From positions 1 through 21,665 of the forward strand of contig JACMRF010000128.1 in the NCBI GenBank assembly GCA_014376575.1: 21,665 nucleotides of DNA, read 5' to 3'. Source of the stretch: Undibacterium sp. GTDB lineage: Bacteria > Pseudomonadota > Gammaproteobacteria > Burkholderiales > Burkholderiaceae. Below are positions 11,661 through 20,197 of the stretch, one piece after another. Below the pieces are notes generated by a model. That model was not told where the DNA came from, did no database searches, and worked only from the letters and a program-made list of their open reading frames with translations. Each line of letters starts with the position of its first letter. Position 1 is the first letter of the stretch. Made by a program: the position numbers and the translations under genes.

Positions 11661-12419
11661 TTACATTTGTTTGAATAAATGTACAAAACTGCGGCTAACT
11701 TCGAGTTTTTCGGTAGATCCTTTGACTTGCACCAGATGCCGACCGCGCATGTCGCGTACTACGCCAGAAATCGCCTTGGCATTGACCAAGGTTGATCTGT
11801 GTATTTGCCAGAATAGCGCTGGGTCAAGTTCTTCGGTGAGATCACGTACAGGCTTTCTGATGAGAGCTTCATACGATGCCGTTTGTACTCTGGTGTATTT
11901 CTCATCAGATTGAAAAAATAAAATCTCTTCTACCGGAATCAGACGTAGTTCCTGGCCGATGGAGGCTTGTATCCATTGAAGATAGTTTGGCTTTGCAACG
12001 TTGCCCATTTGTTTCGCCAGTTGCGACAATATGGCACTCATGTCTTGGGGCTGAATGGCGCTTATTAGGCGTGCTTTTAATCGCTCCACTGTACGAGATA
12101 GCCTTTCGACATCGGCAGGTTTTAACACATAATCAACTGCACCTTGATCAAAAGCCTCTATTGCATATTGATCGTAAGCGGTGATAAATACGACGTGGGC
12201 TTTATTGGCAATTTCTTTTGCCGCTTCCAGCCCTGTTTTAACTGGCATTCTGATATCAAGAAAAATTAAGTCGGGTTGATACGTATTGACCATTTGTATG
12301 GCTTCTTCACCATTTTTTGCTTCGGCCAAAATTTCTAACTCTGGCCAGACCTGCTCCAGACGCGAGCGTAACTGGTCGCGCATCATTCTTTCATCATCAG
12401 CAATAATTGCATTTGGCAT
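11661..12419 (-). CDS. LytTR-family response regulator transcription factor
   Basis: The 252-residue protein has a receiver domain (about 1-120) with acidic pocket Asp8/Asp9, phospho-acceptor Asp55 (IFLDIRMP), Thr80 (FITAYDQYA) and Lys100 (VLKPAD). A C-terminal LytTR DNA-binding domain (about 145-250) shows EEILFFQSDEKYTRV, ALIRKPVRDLTEELDP, FWQIHRSTLVNAKAI and LEVSRSFVHLFKQM. Phosphorylated by the upstream kinase, it would bind direct-repeat DNA sites and control transcription. The start lies 18 bp after the kinase stop, so the two are one operon. The class resembles LytR/AlgR/BtsR regulators; target genes cannot be read from sequence, though the two small exported genes just downstream on the same strand are candidates. 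Confidence 0.92.
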   Translation of the reverse strand: MPNAIIADDERMMRDQLRSRLEQVWPELEILAEAKNGEEAIQMVNTYQPDLIFLDIRMPVKTGLEAAKEIANKAHVVFITAYDQYAIEAFDQGAVDYVLKPADVERLSRTVERLKARLISAIQPQDMSAILSQLAKQMGNVAKPNYLQWIQASIGQELRLIPVEEILFFQSDEKYTRVQTASYEALIRKPVRDLTEELDPALFWQIHRSTLVNAKAISGVVRDMRGRHLVQVKGSTEKLEVSRSFVHLFKQM

Positions 12420-12437
12420 AGGGAGCTCAATAAGATT

Positions 12438-13739
12438 TTAGTTGGCTAATTCGTAAGGGATCTCTATCGTAACGCAAACGCCACTAGGTTGGTTTGGCGT
12501 GATGATCATTTGTGCTTTTTCTTTATAGATGAGTTTTAGCCGTTCTCTAATGTTTTGCAAACCAAGGCCGGTGCCGTTGCTTGGTTTGGCGCCGAAGCCC
12601 AGGCCATCGTCTGCAACCGTAACACGCAATTTATTATGTGCGACTTCGGCTCTGAATCGTAACGTGCCACCTTCTGCTTTTACTTCAAGGCCATGTTTGA
12701 TCGCATTTTCTACCAATGACTGCAGCATCATCGGCGGAAACGAGGCGCTGCGTAAACCGTCAGGCATGACGAAGTCAATTTCCAATCTCTCTTCCATGCG
12801 CATTTTGAGTAGATCGAGGTAGGATCTCACCATGTCTGCCTCACGTCCAAGATTAGTTTTAGCTGCATTTTCACGCATTTGAGGTAATACAGCACGCAGA
12901 TAGGAAATTAAACTGCGTTGCATGGCGGCAGCACGTGGCGGATCGGTTTCAATTAAGTACTCTACCGACGCGAGTGTATTGAAGAGGAAGTGTGGTTCAA
13001 CTTGTGCCTGCATCATTTGCATTTGTGCTTCGCTGACTTGTCTGAGCAAGGCTTCTTTTTCGGCAACGATATTCGCTTCCTTGGCTTTTTCGTCGGCGCG
13101 AACTTTGCCACCCATTAGTGCCTTCATACCAAATAAACCAAAGACCAATAACATGACGAAATTAACAAACCATTGGGTAGATTTCTTCTGGTAAGTTTTT
13201 ACTTCTTCATCCGCAGCATCTGCGACCGCATTTTGGAATTCATCACTAATTTCCTGAGCAACTTCAGGTGGGAGTTTAATGTGGATATCATTTTTTTTTA
13301 TACTCAAACCGTTTGGCGTCGGCGTCGGAGGAGTCGTTGGCGTGGCTACACCTGAAGCTACAATCTCTGCCGCGCTTTCTTTCCCGATATGAATGCCTTT
13401 TTCATCAATTTCAATTTGTTTACCTTTGCCATCAAGGTTATTTTTACGGATATGAATGCCTGTACTATCAATTTCTATATTGTTGTCGCCATCAATGATT
13501 TGTTTAGAGCCATTTGGTTTGTTTGGTGCATGTTTTTTATGAATCACGACACTTTCTTCTGTCGAAAATAAAGTGTCTTGCAAAATTGCACCCGCAATCA
13601 TTGTGATGATTGCGAATAAGAAGAACTTCCACCAAGATAATGTGGTGACCCAAGCAGCCGTTTGATCAAAGGCTTTACTAAGCCATCGAATAAAGTTTGA
13701 GCTGATTTCTTTTAATGTTTGAATATTGTTGGGATTCAT
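12438..13739 (-). CDS. LytS/YehU-type sensor histidine kinase with repeat-bearing extracytoplasmic domain
   Basis: Counted from ATG 13739, the 433-residue protein has TM1 (about 38-55), an extracytoplasmic region (56-189), TM2 (about 190-207), a helical stretch and a His_kinase (PF06580) core. The core has phospho-His250 in QAQVEPHFLFNT, an N box with LVENAIKHG (343-351), DDGLGFG (377-383) and GTGLGLQN (389-396). The outer region carries a tandem repeat, IEIDSTGIHIRK (88-99) and IEIDEKGIHIGK (109-120), spaced 21 residues, with a degenerate third copy (SIKKNDIHIK, 146-155) after a Thr/Pro linker (133-144). A TTG at 13754 would add five residues; ATG is preferred though its ribosome site is weak. 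It is paired with the LytTR regulator 18 bp downstream. Kinase class is clear; the sensed signal is unknown. Confidence 0.9.
   Translation of the reverse strand: MNPNNIQTLKEISSNFIRWLSKAFDQTAAWVTTLSWWKFFLFAIITMIAGAILQDTLFSTEESVVIHKKHAPNKPNGSKQIIDGDNNIEIDSTGIHIRKNNLDGKGKQIEIDEKGIHIGKESAAEIVASGVATPTTPPTPTPNGLSIKKNDIHIKLPPEVAQEISDEFQNAVADAADEEVKTYQKKSTQWFVNFVMLLVFGLFGMKALMGGKVRADEKAKEANIVAEKEALLRQVSEAQMQMMQAQVEPHFLFNTLASVEYLIETDPPRAAAMQRSLISYLRAVLPQMRENAAKTNLGREADMVRSYLDLLKMRMEERLEIDFVMPDGLRSASFPPMMLQSLVENAIKHGLEVKAEGGTLRFRAEVAHNKLRVTVADDGLGFGAKPSNGTGLGLQNIRERLKLIYKEKAQMIITPNQPSGVCVTIEIPYELAN
13380..13478 (-). repeat. In-frame direct repeat inside the histidine kinase gene
   Basis: Two 36-bp units (13443-13478 and 13380-13415) start exactly 63 bp (21 codons) apart and share, on the plus strand, GATATGAATGCC at 13449-13460 and 13386-13397 plus ATCAATTTC nearby. 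They encode IEIDxxGIHIxK twice. The high DNA identity suggests a fairly recent duplication or conserved constraint. Confidence 0.7.
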
Positions 13740-13890
13740 TATTGATATCTTCAAAATTGTTATGTCTGCGCCCGCTATTGATGAAGTGCTACAGCCAGTT
13801 GTTACGACTTTTCAGTACATGCTACTACTGTAGGGATAATAGGGAATGTTTGCCATAGACTTGCGATAGTCTGCAAAATTGTTGGTGCAG

Positions 13891-13929
13891 AATGAAATTT
13901 TGGATCACGAATGTGTCCAAAATCTCATT
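13891..13929. repeat. Long inverted repeat, 14-bp arms
   Basis: AATGAAATTTTGGA (13891-13904) and TCCAAAATCTCATT (13916-13929) are reverse complements except for one position, with an 11-nt loop. It lies 152 bp upstream of the kinase ATG. No T-run follows directly on either strand, so a simple terminator is unlikely; a leader-RNA structure, operator or short repeat element remains possible. Confidence 0.6.
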
Positions 13930-14037
13930 TGTGAGGTTTTAATTCGTTAATTAATCAGATGGAGAGTTTTACTATAACTGCGATGCAGTAGGTAAAAATG
14001 TCCTTGAAGTCGCTGTAGTGGTCATGGCATTGAATAT

Positions 14038-14053
14038 ATTTAACGCGTTAAAT
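14038..14053. promoter_or_regulatory. Perfect 16-bp palindrome ATTTAACGCGTTAAAT
   Basis: The 16 bases equal their reverse complement, with a CGCG core and AT-rich flanks. The site sits 124 bp past the EAL gene stop and about 300 bp upstream of the histidine kinase start. It looks like a binding site for a dimeric regulator; its owner is unknown. Confidence 0.4.
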
Positions 14054-14176
14054 TTTGGATTGTCGTTTGCTCTATCAAGATAGATACATCATGGTTCGTC
14101 CAGCTGAACAAAATTTTGATCTGTAGTTTATTTGTTGAATGCACCTTGTCTTAAAGAAGCTAATCACAAAATTTCA

Positions 14177-16423
14177 TCAAAGTAATTTATTTTTAAGCCA
14201 CGCATGTAAATCACTGGGAGTCATTGGTTTAGCATAAAGGTAACCTTGAGCGAGATGGCACCCGAAAGAGAGTAGAGTTTCTGCCTGCATTGTGGTTTCT
14301 ACTCCTTCAGCTATGATTTCCATATTCAGGCTTTGCCCTAGCTGCACTACCATCTTAGCAATACTGCCATCGCCCGAACTATCTTTAATTTCATTCACGA
14401 AAGCACGGTCAATCTTGAGTTTATCGACGTCGAGTTTTTGTAAGTGACTTAGAGAGGAGAACCCTGTTCCAAAGTCATCGATAGACACATGTATGCCAAG
14501 CTGCTTTATCTGATGCAATGTCTTAATTAATAACTCAGGATCTTTCATCGCCATCGATTCGGTAATTTCCAACTCAATACAATCAGGTGGCGCTTTGGAG
14601 TCTTCCAGCGCGCAATGTAAGGTTTGCATGAACAAGGGATGCGAAAACTGAGCTTGCGACACATTAATCGCCATCTGAAAATTGGTGTAGCCTAAACTGC
14701 GCAAATGCACTAGTTCATAGCAGGCGGTGCGCAGAACCCATTCACCAATATTGACAATGAGCCCGGAATATTCGGCAATTGGGATAAATTGATCTGGCGG
14801 AACGAAATTTCCTTCTTCTGTTTTCCAGCGCAAGAGCGCTTCAGCGCCTAGAGCTTGTCCGGTGCGCATGTCGACTTGCGGCTGAAATACGAGGAACAAG
14901 CGCTCACTCTCGAAGGCGCCGCGCAGGGCGTGCATCATACGGACACGCTCGCGAATTTCCACACCCATATCACGAGTGAAATAAGTATAGCCAGAGCGTT
15001 GATGTGTTTTTGCGCGTTTTAGAGCAATGTTTGTGTCTTTTAATGCTTCTGAGCCATCTCTATCGCAATCAATAAGTTTTACTAATCCTATTGTGGCTGA
15101 AAGTTGTACTACCTGATTATCAACGTCGAAAGGCAATGTGAATAAAGCGAGGATTGTTTCTGGCCGTACCAAGTTTTCATTTCCCAATAATGCAAAAGTG
15201 TCGCTACCCACGCGCGCCAGTTGACAGTCTTTTCCGTAATGACTTACTAGCCGTTGGGCTACTGCGCAAAGCAGCAAATCGCCAAATTGATGACCTAACG
15301 CGTCATTGGTTTCCGCAAAATGATCAATATCAATTAGAGATAATGTACTTTTTTGTTTAAGTGGAGATTGTAGTATTTCATTCAATATTTGTAACAGTTT
15401 AAGTCGGTTCGATAAACCAGTCAGCGGATCATAGAACGCGTAATTATGCAGACGCGAGTTCAGCATAACATTGTCCAGTCCTACCGATACATTGCTGCAA
15501 AACACCTCAAGTAATCGTCGGTCCAACTCGTTGAGATGTAAGCCAGTGTTTAAATATACGATGAGATCATGGCTACCTACGTTACCGAAGTAGAGAACGG
15601 TGGATTCGTTTTGATACAAATTTTGTTTTGCTTTTATTGCCTGATGTAGTGAATTTTGTATCACTGAGTCAGTCATAGCATTGACCGGTCGATTGAACCA
15701 CTCAGAAAATGCACTAGTTGCAGCAATGATCAACAAATTTTCAGTGTTTTCTACTGTGAGGTCTTGAGTTTGAATGGTGCAGACAACACCCTCCGATTGC
15801 TCTCTCAGTAATCCTGAAAGTTGGATTAATACTCCGGATGCAAAATTCTGTAAGCCTTGTAATGCCATCAGTTCAGTACTGGCTTCAATAATCAATTCTA
15901 AGCCGCGACGGCTGGCAGAGATGGCGCAAATCTGCTCATACGAACGAATCGCTGAAGTAACTGCGGTGTAGAGCTTGGTGCGGGTTAGTTCAGATTTCGT
16001 TTTGTAGTCATTAATATCATAGTCACGAATAGCATCAATTTCTGGTGCATATCCAGGTTGCCCAGTTCTTAAAATGATACGTACGTCAGCTAATCCTAAC
16101 GTTTTGCGAATATGACTGACCAGTTGTAGGCCAGCATCTTCTTGTTCCATGACAACGTCTAGCAAGATGATGGCGATGTCAGTTTCATTTGCTAAGATGT
16201 CGCGGGCTTCAGCTGCAGAATAAGCGTGTAAAAAGCTTAAAGTGCGATGTTGGATTTCCAAGTTACCCAAAGCAAAAGTTGTAGCAGAATGCACATCTGG
16301 ATCATCATCGATGATCATGATTCTCCAGGTCGGATTTATTCTTGTTATTGCGGAGGCCTCAAATGCCTCAGGCTCATCCAGAAAAATCAGATCATCTTCG
16401 GAAGAATAGGTCGATGCGCTCAT
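14177..16423 (-). CDS. Receiver-DUF3369-GGDEF(degenerate)-EAL protein, predicted c-di-GMP phosphodiesterase
   Basis: The 748-residue cytoplasmic protein has a receiver domain (about 33-160; acidic residues DDD 39-41, phospho-Asp89 in ILLDVVME) and a DUF3369-type region (about 165-320). A GGDEF-like domain (about 328-480) follows, with the active-site loop changed to GSDTF (406-410), so cyclase activity is unlikely. The EAL domain (about 495-745) is complete: EAL 528-530, Asn587, Glu622 (EITES), Asp649/Asp650 (DDFGTG), Lys670 (KLKID), Glu706 (AEGVET) and Gln726. It should hydrolyse c-di-GMP under control of receiver phosphorylation, affecting biofilm/motility decisions. A GGAG lies about 10 nt before the ATG at 16423. 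No histidine kinase is adjacent in the same transcript; the partner is unknown. Confidence 0.93.
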   Translation of the reverse strand: MSASTYSSEDDLIFLDEPEAFEASAITRINPTWRIMIIDDDPDVHSATTFALGNLEIQHRTLSFLHAYSAAEARDILANETDIAIILLDVVMEQEDAGLQLVSHIRKTLGLADVRIILRTGQPGYAPEIDAIRDYDINDYKTKSELTRTKLYTAVTSAIRSYEQICAISASRRGLELIIEASTELMALQGLQNFASGVLIQLSGLLREQSEGVVCTIQTQDLTVENTENLLIIAATSAFSEWFNRPVNAMTDSVIQNSLHQAIKAKQNLYQNESTVLYFGNVGSHDLIVYLNTGLHLNELDRRLLEVFCSNVSVGLDNVMLNSRLHNYAFYDPLTGLSNRLKLLQILNEILQSPLKQKSTLSLIDIDHFAETNDALGHQFGDLLLCAVAQRLVSHYGKDCQLARVGSDTFALLGNENLVRPETILALFTLPFDVDNQVVQLSATIGLVKLIDCDRDGSEALKDTNIALKRAKTHQRSGYTYFTRDMGVEIRERVRMMHALRGAFESERLFLVFQPQVDMRTGQALGAEALLRWKTEEGNFVPPDQFIPIAEYSGLIVNIGEWVLRTACYELVHLRSLGYTNFQMAINVSQAQFSHPLFMQTLHCALEDSKAPPDCIELEITESMAMKDPELLIKTLHQIKQLGIHVSIDDFGTGFSSLSHLQKLDVDKLKIDRAFVNEIKDSSGDGSIAKMVVQLGQSLNMEIIAEGVETTMQAETLLSFGCHLAQGYLYAKPMTPSDLHAWLKNKLL

Positions 16424-16491
16424 CTGTAGTGTGGCTCCAAGAATGGATTTATCTTTTTAAATAGATGTTCGTCGATCAGAATGTCGCTTGA

Positions 16492-16519
16492 TGTATAAGC
16501 GCTGTAGAGTATAAAACAA
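16492..16519 (-). promoter_or_regulatory. Possible promoter of the EAL gene
   Basis: On the minus strand TTGTTT (16514-16519) and TATACA (16492-16497) are separated by 16 bp, a loose sigma70 match, about 70 bp upstream of the EAL gene ATG. The rest of the 247-bp spacer toward aroC shows no better site and no hairpin. Confidence 0.25.
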
Positions 16520-16670
16520 GAATATAAAGGAAATCACCATTTTTGGAGAAAAAAAGTAGTTTGATGGCGCTTTCTTCAAAAATCACGTCCGCTTAGGCTC
16601 TGTTTGATCTTGGCGCCCACTTATCGCTGTTAAAATAGGGTAAATTTTTGAATTTTCTATAGCGAATATT

Positions 16671-17750
16671 ATGTCTGGTAATACATTTGGTAGTTTATTT
16701 GCGGTTACAACTTTTGGCGAATCTCATGGCCATGCAATTGGTTGCGTTATTGATGGATGTCCACCTGGATTGTCGCTGTCTGAATCTGATATACAACCCG
16801 AACTAGATCGACGAAAGCCCGGTACATCACGACATGTCACGCAACGGCAAGAATCTGACACCGTTGAGATATTGTCGGGGGTATATCAGGGAAAAACTAC
16901 TGGTACGCCAATTGCTTTGTTAATTCGCAATGAAGATCAGCGTAGTAAGGATTATGGAAATATTATAGAAACTTTCCGCCCTGGGCATGCTGATTATACC
17001 TATTGGCATAAATATGGAATTCGTGATCCACGTGGCGGCGGGCGTTCATCTGCTCGTCTGACGGCACCCGTGGTCGGTGCTTCCGCCATTGCAAAAAAAT
17101 GGCTACTCCAGCAATACGGAACAACTTTTAAAGGGGGAATGAGTCAGCTGGGTGATATTCTTATTCCTTTCGATTCTTGGGATTACGTGTCACAAAATCC
17201 TTTTTTCGCGCCAACTAATGATCTTGATCTGATTGCTCAATTGGAAGCCTACATGGATGCCTTGCGCAGAGATGGTGACTCCATTGGTGCGCGGATAGAT
17301 GTCATAGCGAGTCACGTGCCAGTCGGCCTTGGTGAGCCAATCTATGACAAACTTGATGCCGAAATTGCATATGCAATGATGGGTATCAATGCTGTTAAAG
17401 GTGTCGAAATAGGTGCTGGCTTTAAGTCTATTGCGCAAAAGGGATCGAACCATGGCGACGAACTGACTCCCGAAGGTTTTGTTGGTAATAACTCAGGCGG
17501 TGTGCTTGGCGGAATCTCCACTGGTCAAGACATTACTGTGTCCATTGCAATTAAACCGACTTCGTCCATCCGAACACCGCGTCGCTCCATTGATAAAAAT
17601 GGAAATTCCGTCCTTGTAGAAACTTTTGGTCGACATGATCCATGCGTGGGAATTCGTGCCACACCAATTGCGGAGGCGATGCTCGCATTGGTACTAATGG
17701 ACCATGCATTGCGCCATCGTGCACAGTGTGGAGATGTTAAAGTCACATGA
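16671..17750 (+). CDS. aroC: Chorismate synthase
   Basis: Catalyses the last shikimate-pathway step, EPSP to chorismate, using reduced FMN. The 359-residue protein shows the family signatures: GESHGHAIG (17-25), RRKPG...R near 47-54, the RPGHADYTY stretch, [11 protein letters not shown] and the C-terminal [18 protein letters not shown]. It is full length for the bacterial enzyme. The ATG at 16671 has no clear Shine-Dalgarno; SGNTFGSLF is the usual N-terminus. It is divergent from the EAL gene and 234 bp upstream of leuC; both are amino-acid biosynthesis genes but the spacer has its own promoter-like site. Confidence 0.97.
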   Translation: MSGNTFGSLFAVTTFGESHGHAIGCVIDGCPPGLSLSESDIQPELDRRKPGTSRHVTQRQESDTVEILSGVYQGKTTGTPIALLIRNEDQRSKDYGNIIETFRPGHADYTYWHKYGIRDPRGGGRSSARLTAPVVGASAIAKKWLLQQYGTTFKGGMSQLGDILIPFDSWDYVSQNPFFAPTNDLDLIAQLEAYMDALRRDGDSIGARIDVIASHVPVGLGEPIYDKLDAEIAYAMMGINAVKGVEIGAGFKSIAQKGSNHGDELTPEGFVGNNSGGVLGGISTGQDITVSIAIKPTSSIRTPRRSIDKNGNSVLVETFGRHDPCVGIRATPIAEAMLALVLMDHALRHRAQCGDVKVT

Positions 17751-17815
17751 CGCCTGATTGCGTTAAATTGAAAAATTCGGCCAAATATGAAATGGAAAAA
17801 ATTAATTATCGCGCC

Positions 17816-17835
17816 AATTTTCGGATGAAAATTTT
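17816..17835 (+). terminator. Weak hairpin after aroC
   Basis: AATTTTC (17816-17822) and GAAAATT (17827-17833) form a 7-bp stem with a GGAT tetraloop, followed by only two T. It lies 65 bp after the aroC stop. The stem has one G-C pair, so termination would be inefficient. Confidence 0.25.
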
Positions 17836-17912
17836 GTGTAATTTCTCTTTCTAAATTTTTTATATGGATATGGTGCGATCTCACACGGCCAGGTTTGTAA
17901 CGTTTTGCACCG

Positions 17913-17929
17913 CACAATTGTGGCATAAT
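17913..17929 (+). promoter_or_regulatory. Extended -10 promoter with overlapping palindrome upstream of leuC
   Basis: CATAAT (17924-17929) preceded by TGG makes an extended -10 box 55 bp before the leuC ATG; the -35 region is poor (TTGCAC at 17905-17910 is only 13 bp away). A perfect palindrome CACAATTGTG (17913-17922) lies directly upstream and touches the extended -10. That placement would suit a repressor or activator site controlling leucine genes. No leucine-rich leader peptide is seen, so classical attenuation is not supported. Confidence 0.4.
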
Positions 17930-17984
17930 CGGGAGCTAAATTAAATTTACGCTTAACGATTTACTCCATTTTAGATATCAGATT

Positions 17985-19388
17985 ATGCTTAAGACGCTTT
18001 ACGACAAACTTTGGGAATCGCATGTGGTGCACGAGGACGGTGATGGCACTGTCATCTTGTACATTGATAGACATTTGTTGCATGAGGTAACTAGCCCGCA
18101 AGCGTTTGACGGTCTTCGTTTGGCAGGACGCCAGCCTTGGAGGTTGTCGGCTAATTTGGTAGTCGCCGATCATAACGTGCCAACTACTGACCGCATCAAT
18201 GGGATCAATGATCCTATCTCGCGTTTGCAGGTCGAAACCCTAGACTCAAATGCTAAGCAATACGGTTTAACCTATTTTGGTATGAATGATAAGCGCCAGG
18301 GCATCGTTCATGTCATTGGTCCAGAGCAGGGTGCAACATTGCCAGGAATGACGGTGGTTTGTGGCGACTCTCATACTTCTACTCACGGTGCATTTGCTTG
18401 TTTGGCGCATGGTATTGGTACTTCTGAAGTCGAACATGTCCTAGCAACGCAAACTTTGATCGCAAAAAAATCTAAATCAATGTTAGTGCAAGTTGATGGT
18501 TCGATGCCTGCGGGCATAACGGCTAAAGATGTTGTCCTAGCGATCATCGGCAAAATTGGCACGGCAGGTGGTACTGGCTATGCGATTGAATTTGCAGGTT
18601 CAACTATCCGTAGTCTTTCGATGGAAGGGCGCATGACTATTTGCAATATGGCGATTGAAGCTGGTGCACGCGCGGGTATGATGGCCGTCGATCAAATTAC
18701 TATTGATTATGTCAGGGGGCGACCATTCTCCCCTACGGGGCATCAATGGGATCGTGCTGTTGAGTCATGGCGCAATTTACATACGGATGTCGGTGCTAGG
18801 TTTGATATGGTCGTGACGCTTAACGCGGCTGAAATTAAGCCACAAGTAACTTGGGGTACGTCACCGGAAATGGTGGTTGCAATTGACAGCCGAGTGCCAG
18901 ATCCAGACCAAGAAAAAGATTCAGTAAAGCGTGATGCGATGGAAAAGGCATTGGCTTATATGGCATTGAAACCAAATATGGCTATTGAGGATATCCGCAT
19001 TGATAAAGTATTTATCGGTTCGTGTACCAATTCGCGTATTGAAGACTTGCGCGCCGCAGCTGCTGTAGTGCAAGGTAAGTTCCGTGCGTCAAATGTTAAG
19101 TTGGCGATGGTAGTTCCAGGTTCTGGATTGGTAAAAGACCAGGCCGAACGTGAAGGCTTGGATAAAATTTTTCGTGATGCCGGTTTCGAGTGGCGCGAAC
19201 CTGGTTGTTCAATGTGCTTGGCGATGAATGCGGACAGGTTGGAGCCCGGTGAGCGCTGCGCTTCTACCTCAAATCGTAATTTTGAGGGGCGCCAAGGGCA
19301 AGGAGGACGTACTCATTTAGTTTCTCCTGCAATGGCTGCTGCAGCTGGAATAGCAGGACACTTTGTTGACGTCCGTACTTTTCGTTAA
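17985..19388 (+). CDS. leuC: 3-isopropylmalate dehydratase, large subunit
   Basis: With LeuD this [4Fe-4S] enzyme isomerises 2- to 3-isopropylmalate in leucine synthesis. The 467-residue protein is full length. The three cluster cysteines are visible: Cys347 in [12 protein letters not shown], and Cys408 and Cys411 in [11 protein letters not shown]. Other family blocks are [32 protein letters not shown], split around residues 126-156, and the start [15 protein letters not shown]. The ATG at 17985 lacks a strong ribosome site. The entericidin-like gene follows 19 bp after the stop, then leuD and leuB, so it heads the leu operon. Confidence 0.97.
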   Translation: MLKTLYDKLWESHVVHEDGDGTVILYIDRHLLHEVTSPQAFDGLRLAGRQPWRLSANLVVADHNVPTTDRINGINDPISRLQVETLDSNAKQYGLTYFGMNDKRQGIVHVIGPEQGATLPGMTVVCGDSHTSTHGAFACLAHGIGTSEVEHVLATQTLIAKKSKSMLVQVDGSMPAGITAKDVVLAIIGKIGTAGGTGYAIEFAGSTIRSLSMEGRMTICNMAIEAGARAGMMAVDQITIDYVRGRPFSPTGHQWDRAVESWRNLHTDVGARFDMVVTLNAAEIKPQVTWGTSPEMVVAIDSRVPDPDQEKDSVKRDAMEKALAYMALKPNMAIEDIRIDKVFIGSCTNSRIEDLRAAAAVVQGKFRASNVKLAMVVPGSGLVKDQAEREGLDKIFRDAGFEWREPGCSMCLAMNADRLEPGERCASTSNRNFEGRQGQGGRTHLVSPAMAAAAGIAGHFVDVRTFR

Positions 19389-19407
19389 ACTTTTTTTAGG
19401 ATGTGAA

Positions 19408-19530
19408 ATGAATAAATTAATCATACTTTTTGTTTGCATGTTTTTTGTAGCTGGATGCAATACCGTTCATGGTTTTGGTCAAGATGTCAAAAAAGTGGGT
19501 GAAAAAATGGAAGATGCAGCGAAGAAATAA
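19408..19530 (+). CDS. Entericidin-like small lipoprotein
   Basis: This 40-residue gene is too short for usual ORF cut-offs. It has a signal peptide [15 protein letters not shown] followed by lipobox VAGC with Cys17 as the lipid-attachment residue. The mature part [23 protein letters not shown] is typical of the entericidin A/B family (small amphipathic membrane lipoproteins). The ATG at 19408 has AGGA about 7 nt upstream. It lies 19 bp after leuC, and its TAA overlaps the leuD start (TAATG), so it is translationally coupled in the leu operon. Entericidin-like genes at this place are common in Burkholderiales; in E. coli EcnA/EcnB act as an antidote/toxin pair, but here only one copy is present and its role in a leucine operon is unclear. 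Confidence 0.85.
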   Translation: MNKLIILFVCMFFVAGCNTVHGFGQDVKKVGEKMEDAAKK

Positions 19531-20180
19531 TGATGGAAAAATTCACCGTACTTGATGGGCTCGTTGCCCCTATGGATAGGGCGAATGTGGATACTGATGC
19601 CATTATTCCAAAACAATTTTTAAAATCGATAAAACGTAGCGGTTTTGGTCCAAATTTGTTCGACGAATGGCGTTACTTGGACCACGGAGAGCCCGGCATT
19701 GATAATAGTAAACGTCCACTTAACCCTGATTTTATTTTGAATCAGCAGCGCTATCAAGGTGCGTCGATTTTAATAACGCGTAAAAATTTTGGCTGTGGGT
19801 CTTCGCGAGAGCATGCACCTTGGGCATTAGAGCAATATGGTTTTCGCGCTTTGATTGCGCCAAGTTTTGCAGATATTTTTTTTAATAACTGCTTCAAAAA
19901 TGGTGTGTTGCCGATTGTTCTGTCCGAGCAAAATATAGATCACTTGTTTAATGAAGTGAAAGCATTTCCGGGTTATCGGTTGATTGTTAATTTGGATAAA
20001 CAACTTGTTTCAACCTCTAATGGAAGTGCAAATTACTTATTTGAGGTTGATGCATTTCGGAAATATTGTTTGCTAAACGGCTTGGACGATATAGGGCTGA
20101 CGTTGCGTCAATCAGACAAAATACGTGCGTACGAGGAACGTCACATCGCTGATCAGCCTTGGCTAATCAACACTATCTAA
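19530..20180 (+). CDS. leuD: 3-isopropylmalate dehydratase, small subunit
   Basis: Partner of LeuC in leucine synthesis. The 216-residue protein shows the LeuD signatures [42 protein letters not shown] and [17 protein letters not shown], and is the usual length for the betaproteobacterial form. Two adjacent ATG codons (19530 and 19533) are possible starts; homologues usually begin M-x-K-F, which suits 19533, while 19530 overlaps the lipoprotein stop. leuB follows 17 bp downstream. Confidence 0.96.
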   Translation: MMEKFTVLDGLVAPMDRANVDTDAIIPKQFLKSIKRSGFGPNLFDEWRYLDHGEPGIDNSKRPLNPDFILNQQRYQGASILITRKNFGCGSSREHAPWALEQYGFRALIAPSFADIFFNNCFKNGVLPIVLSEQNIDHLFNEVKAFPGYRLIVNLDKQLVSTSNGSANYLFEVDAFRKYCLLNGLDDIGLTLRQSDKIRAYEERHIADQPWLINTI

Positions 20181-20197
20181 TTGAATACTTTAACAAT

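Larger units (their letters stand above)
13740..14176. other. 437-bp spacer with structured DNA upstream of the kinase operon
   Basis: The spacer lies between the kinase start and the EAL gene stop, both on the minus strand, so it should hold the kinase promoter and the end of the EAL transcript. Only very short frames are present (for example ATG 13762 to a stop at 13833, 23 codons, no ribosome site). It contains a long imperfect hairpin (13891-13929), a small hairpin AGACT-N6-AGTCT (13857-13872) and a perfect 16-bp palindrome (14038-14053). No RNA gene was recognised. Confidence 0.5.

Noticed and set aside
13762..13833. 23-codon plus-strand frame near the kinase start
   Set aside because: There is no ribosome site, no signal peptide pattern, and the length is expected by chance.
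17525..17926. 133-codon minus-strand frame over the end of aroC
   Set aside because: It covers conserved chorismate synthase codons on the other strand and reads like a chance frame.
17751..17984. Leucine attenuation leader or T-box upstream of leuC
   Set aside because: No leucine-rich short frame and no T-box elements were found.
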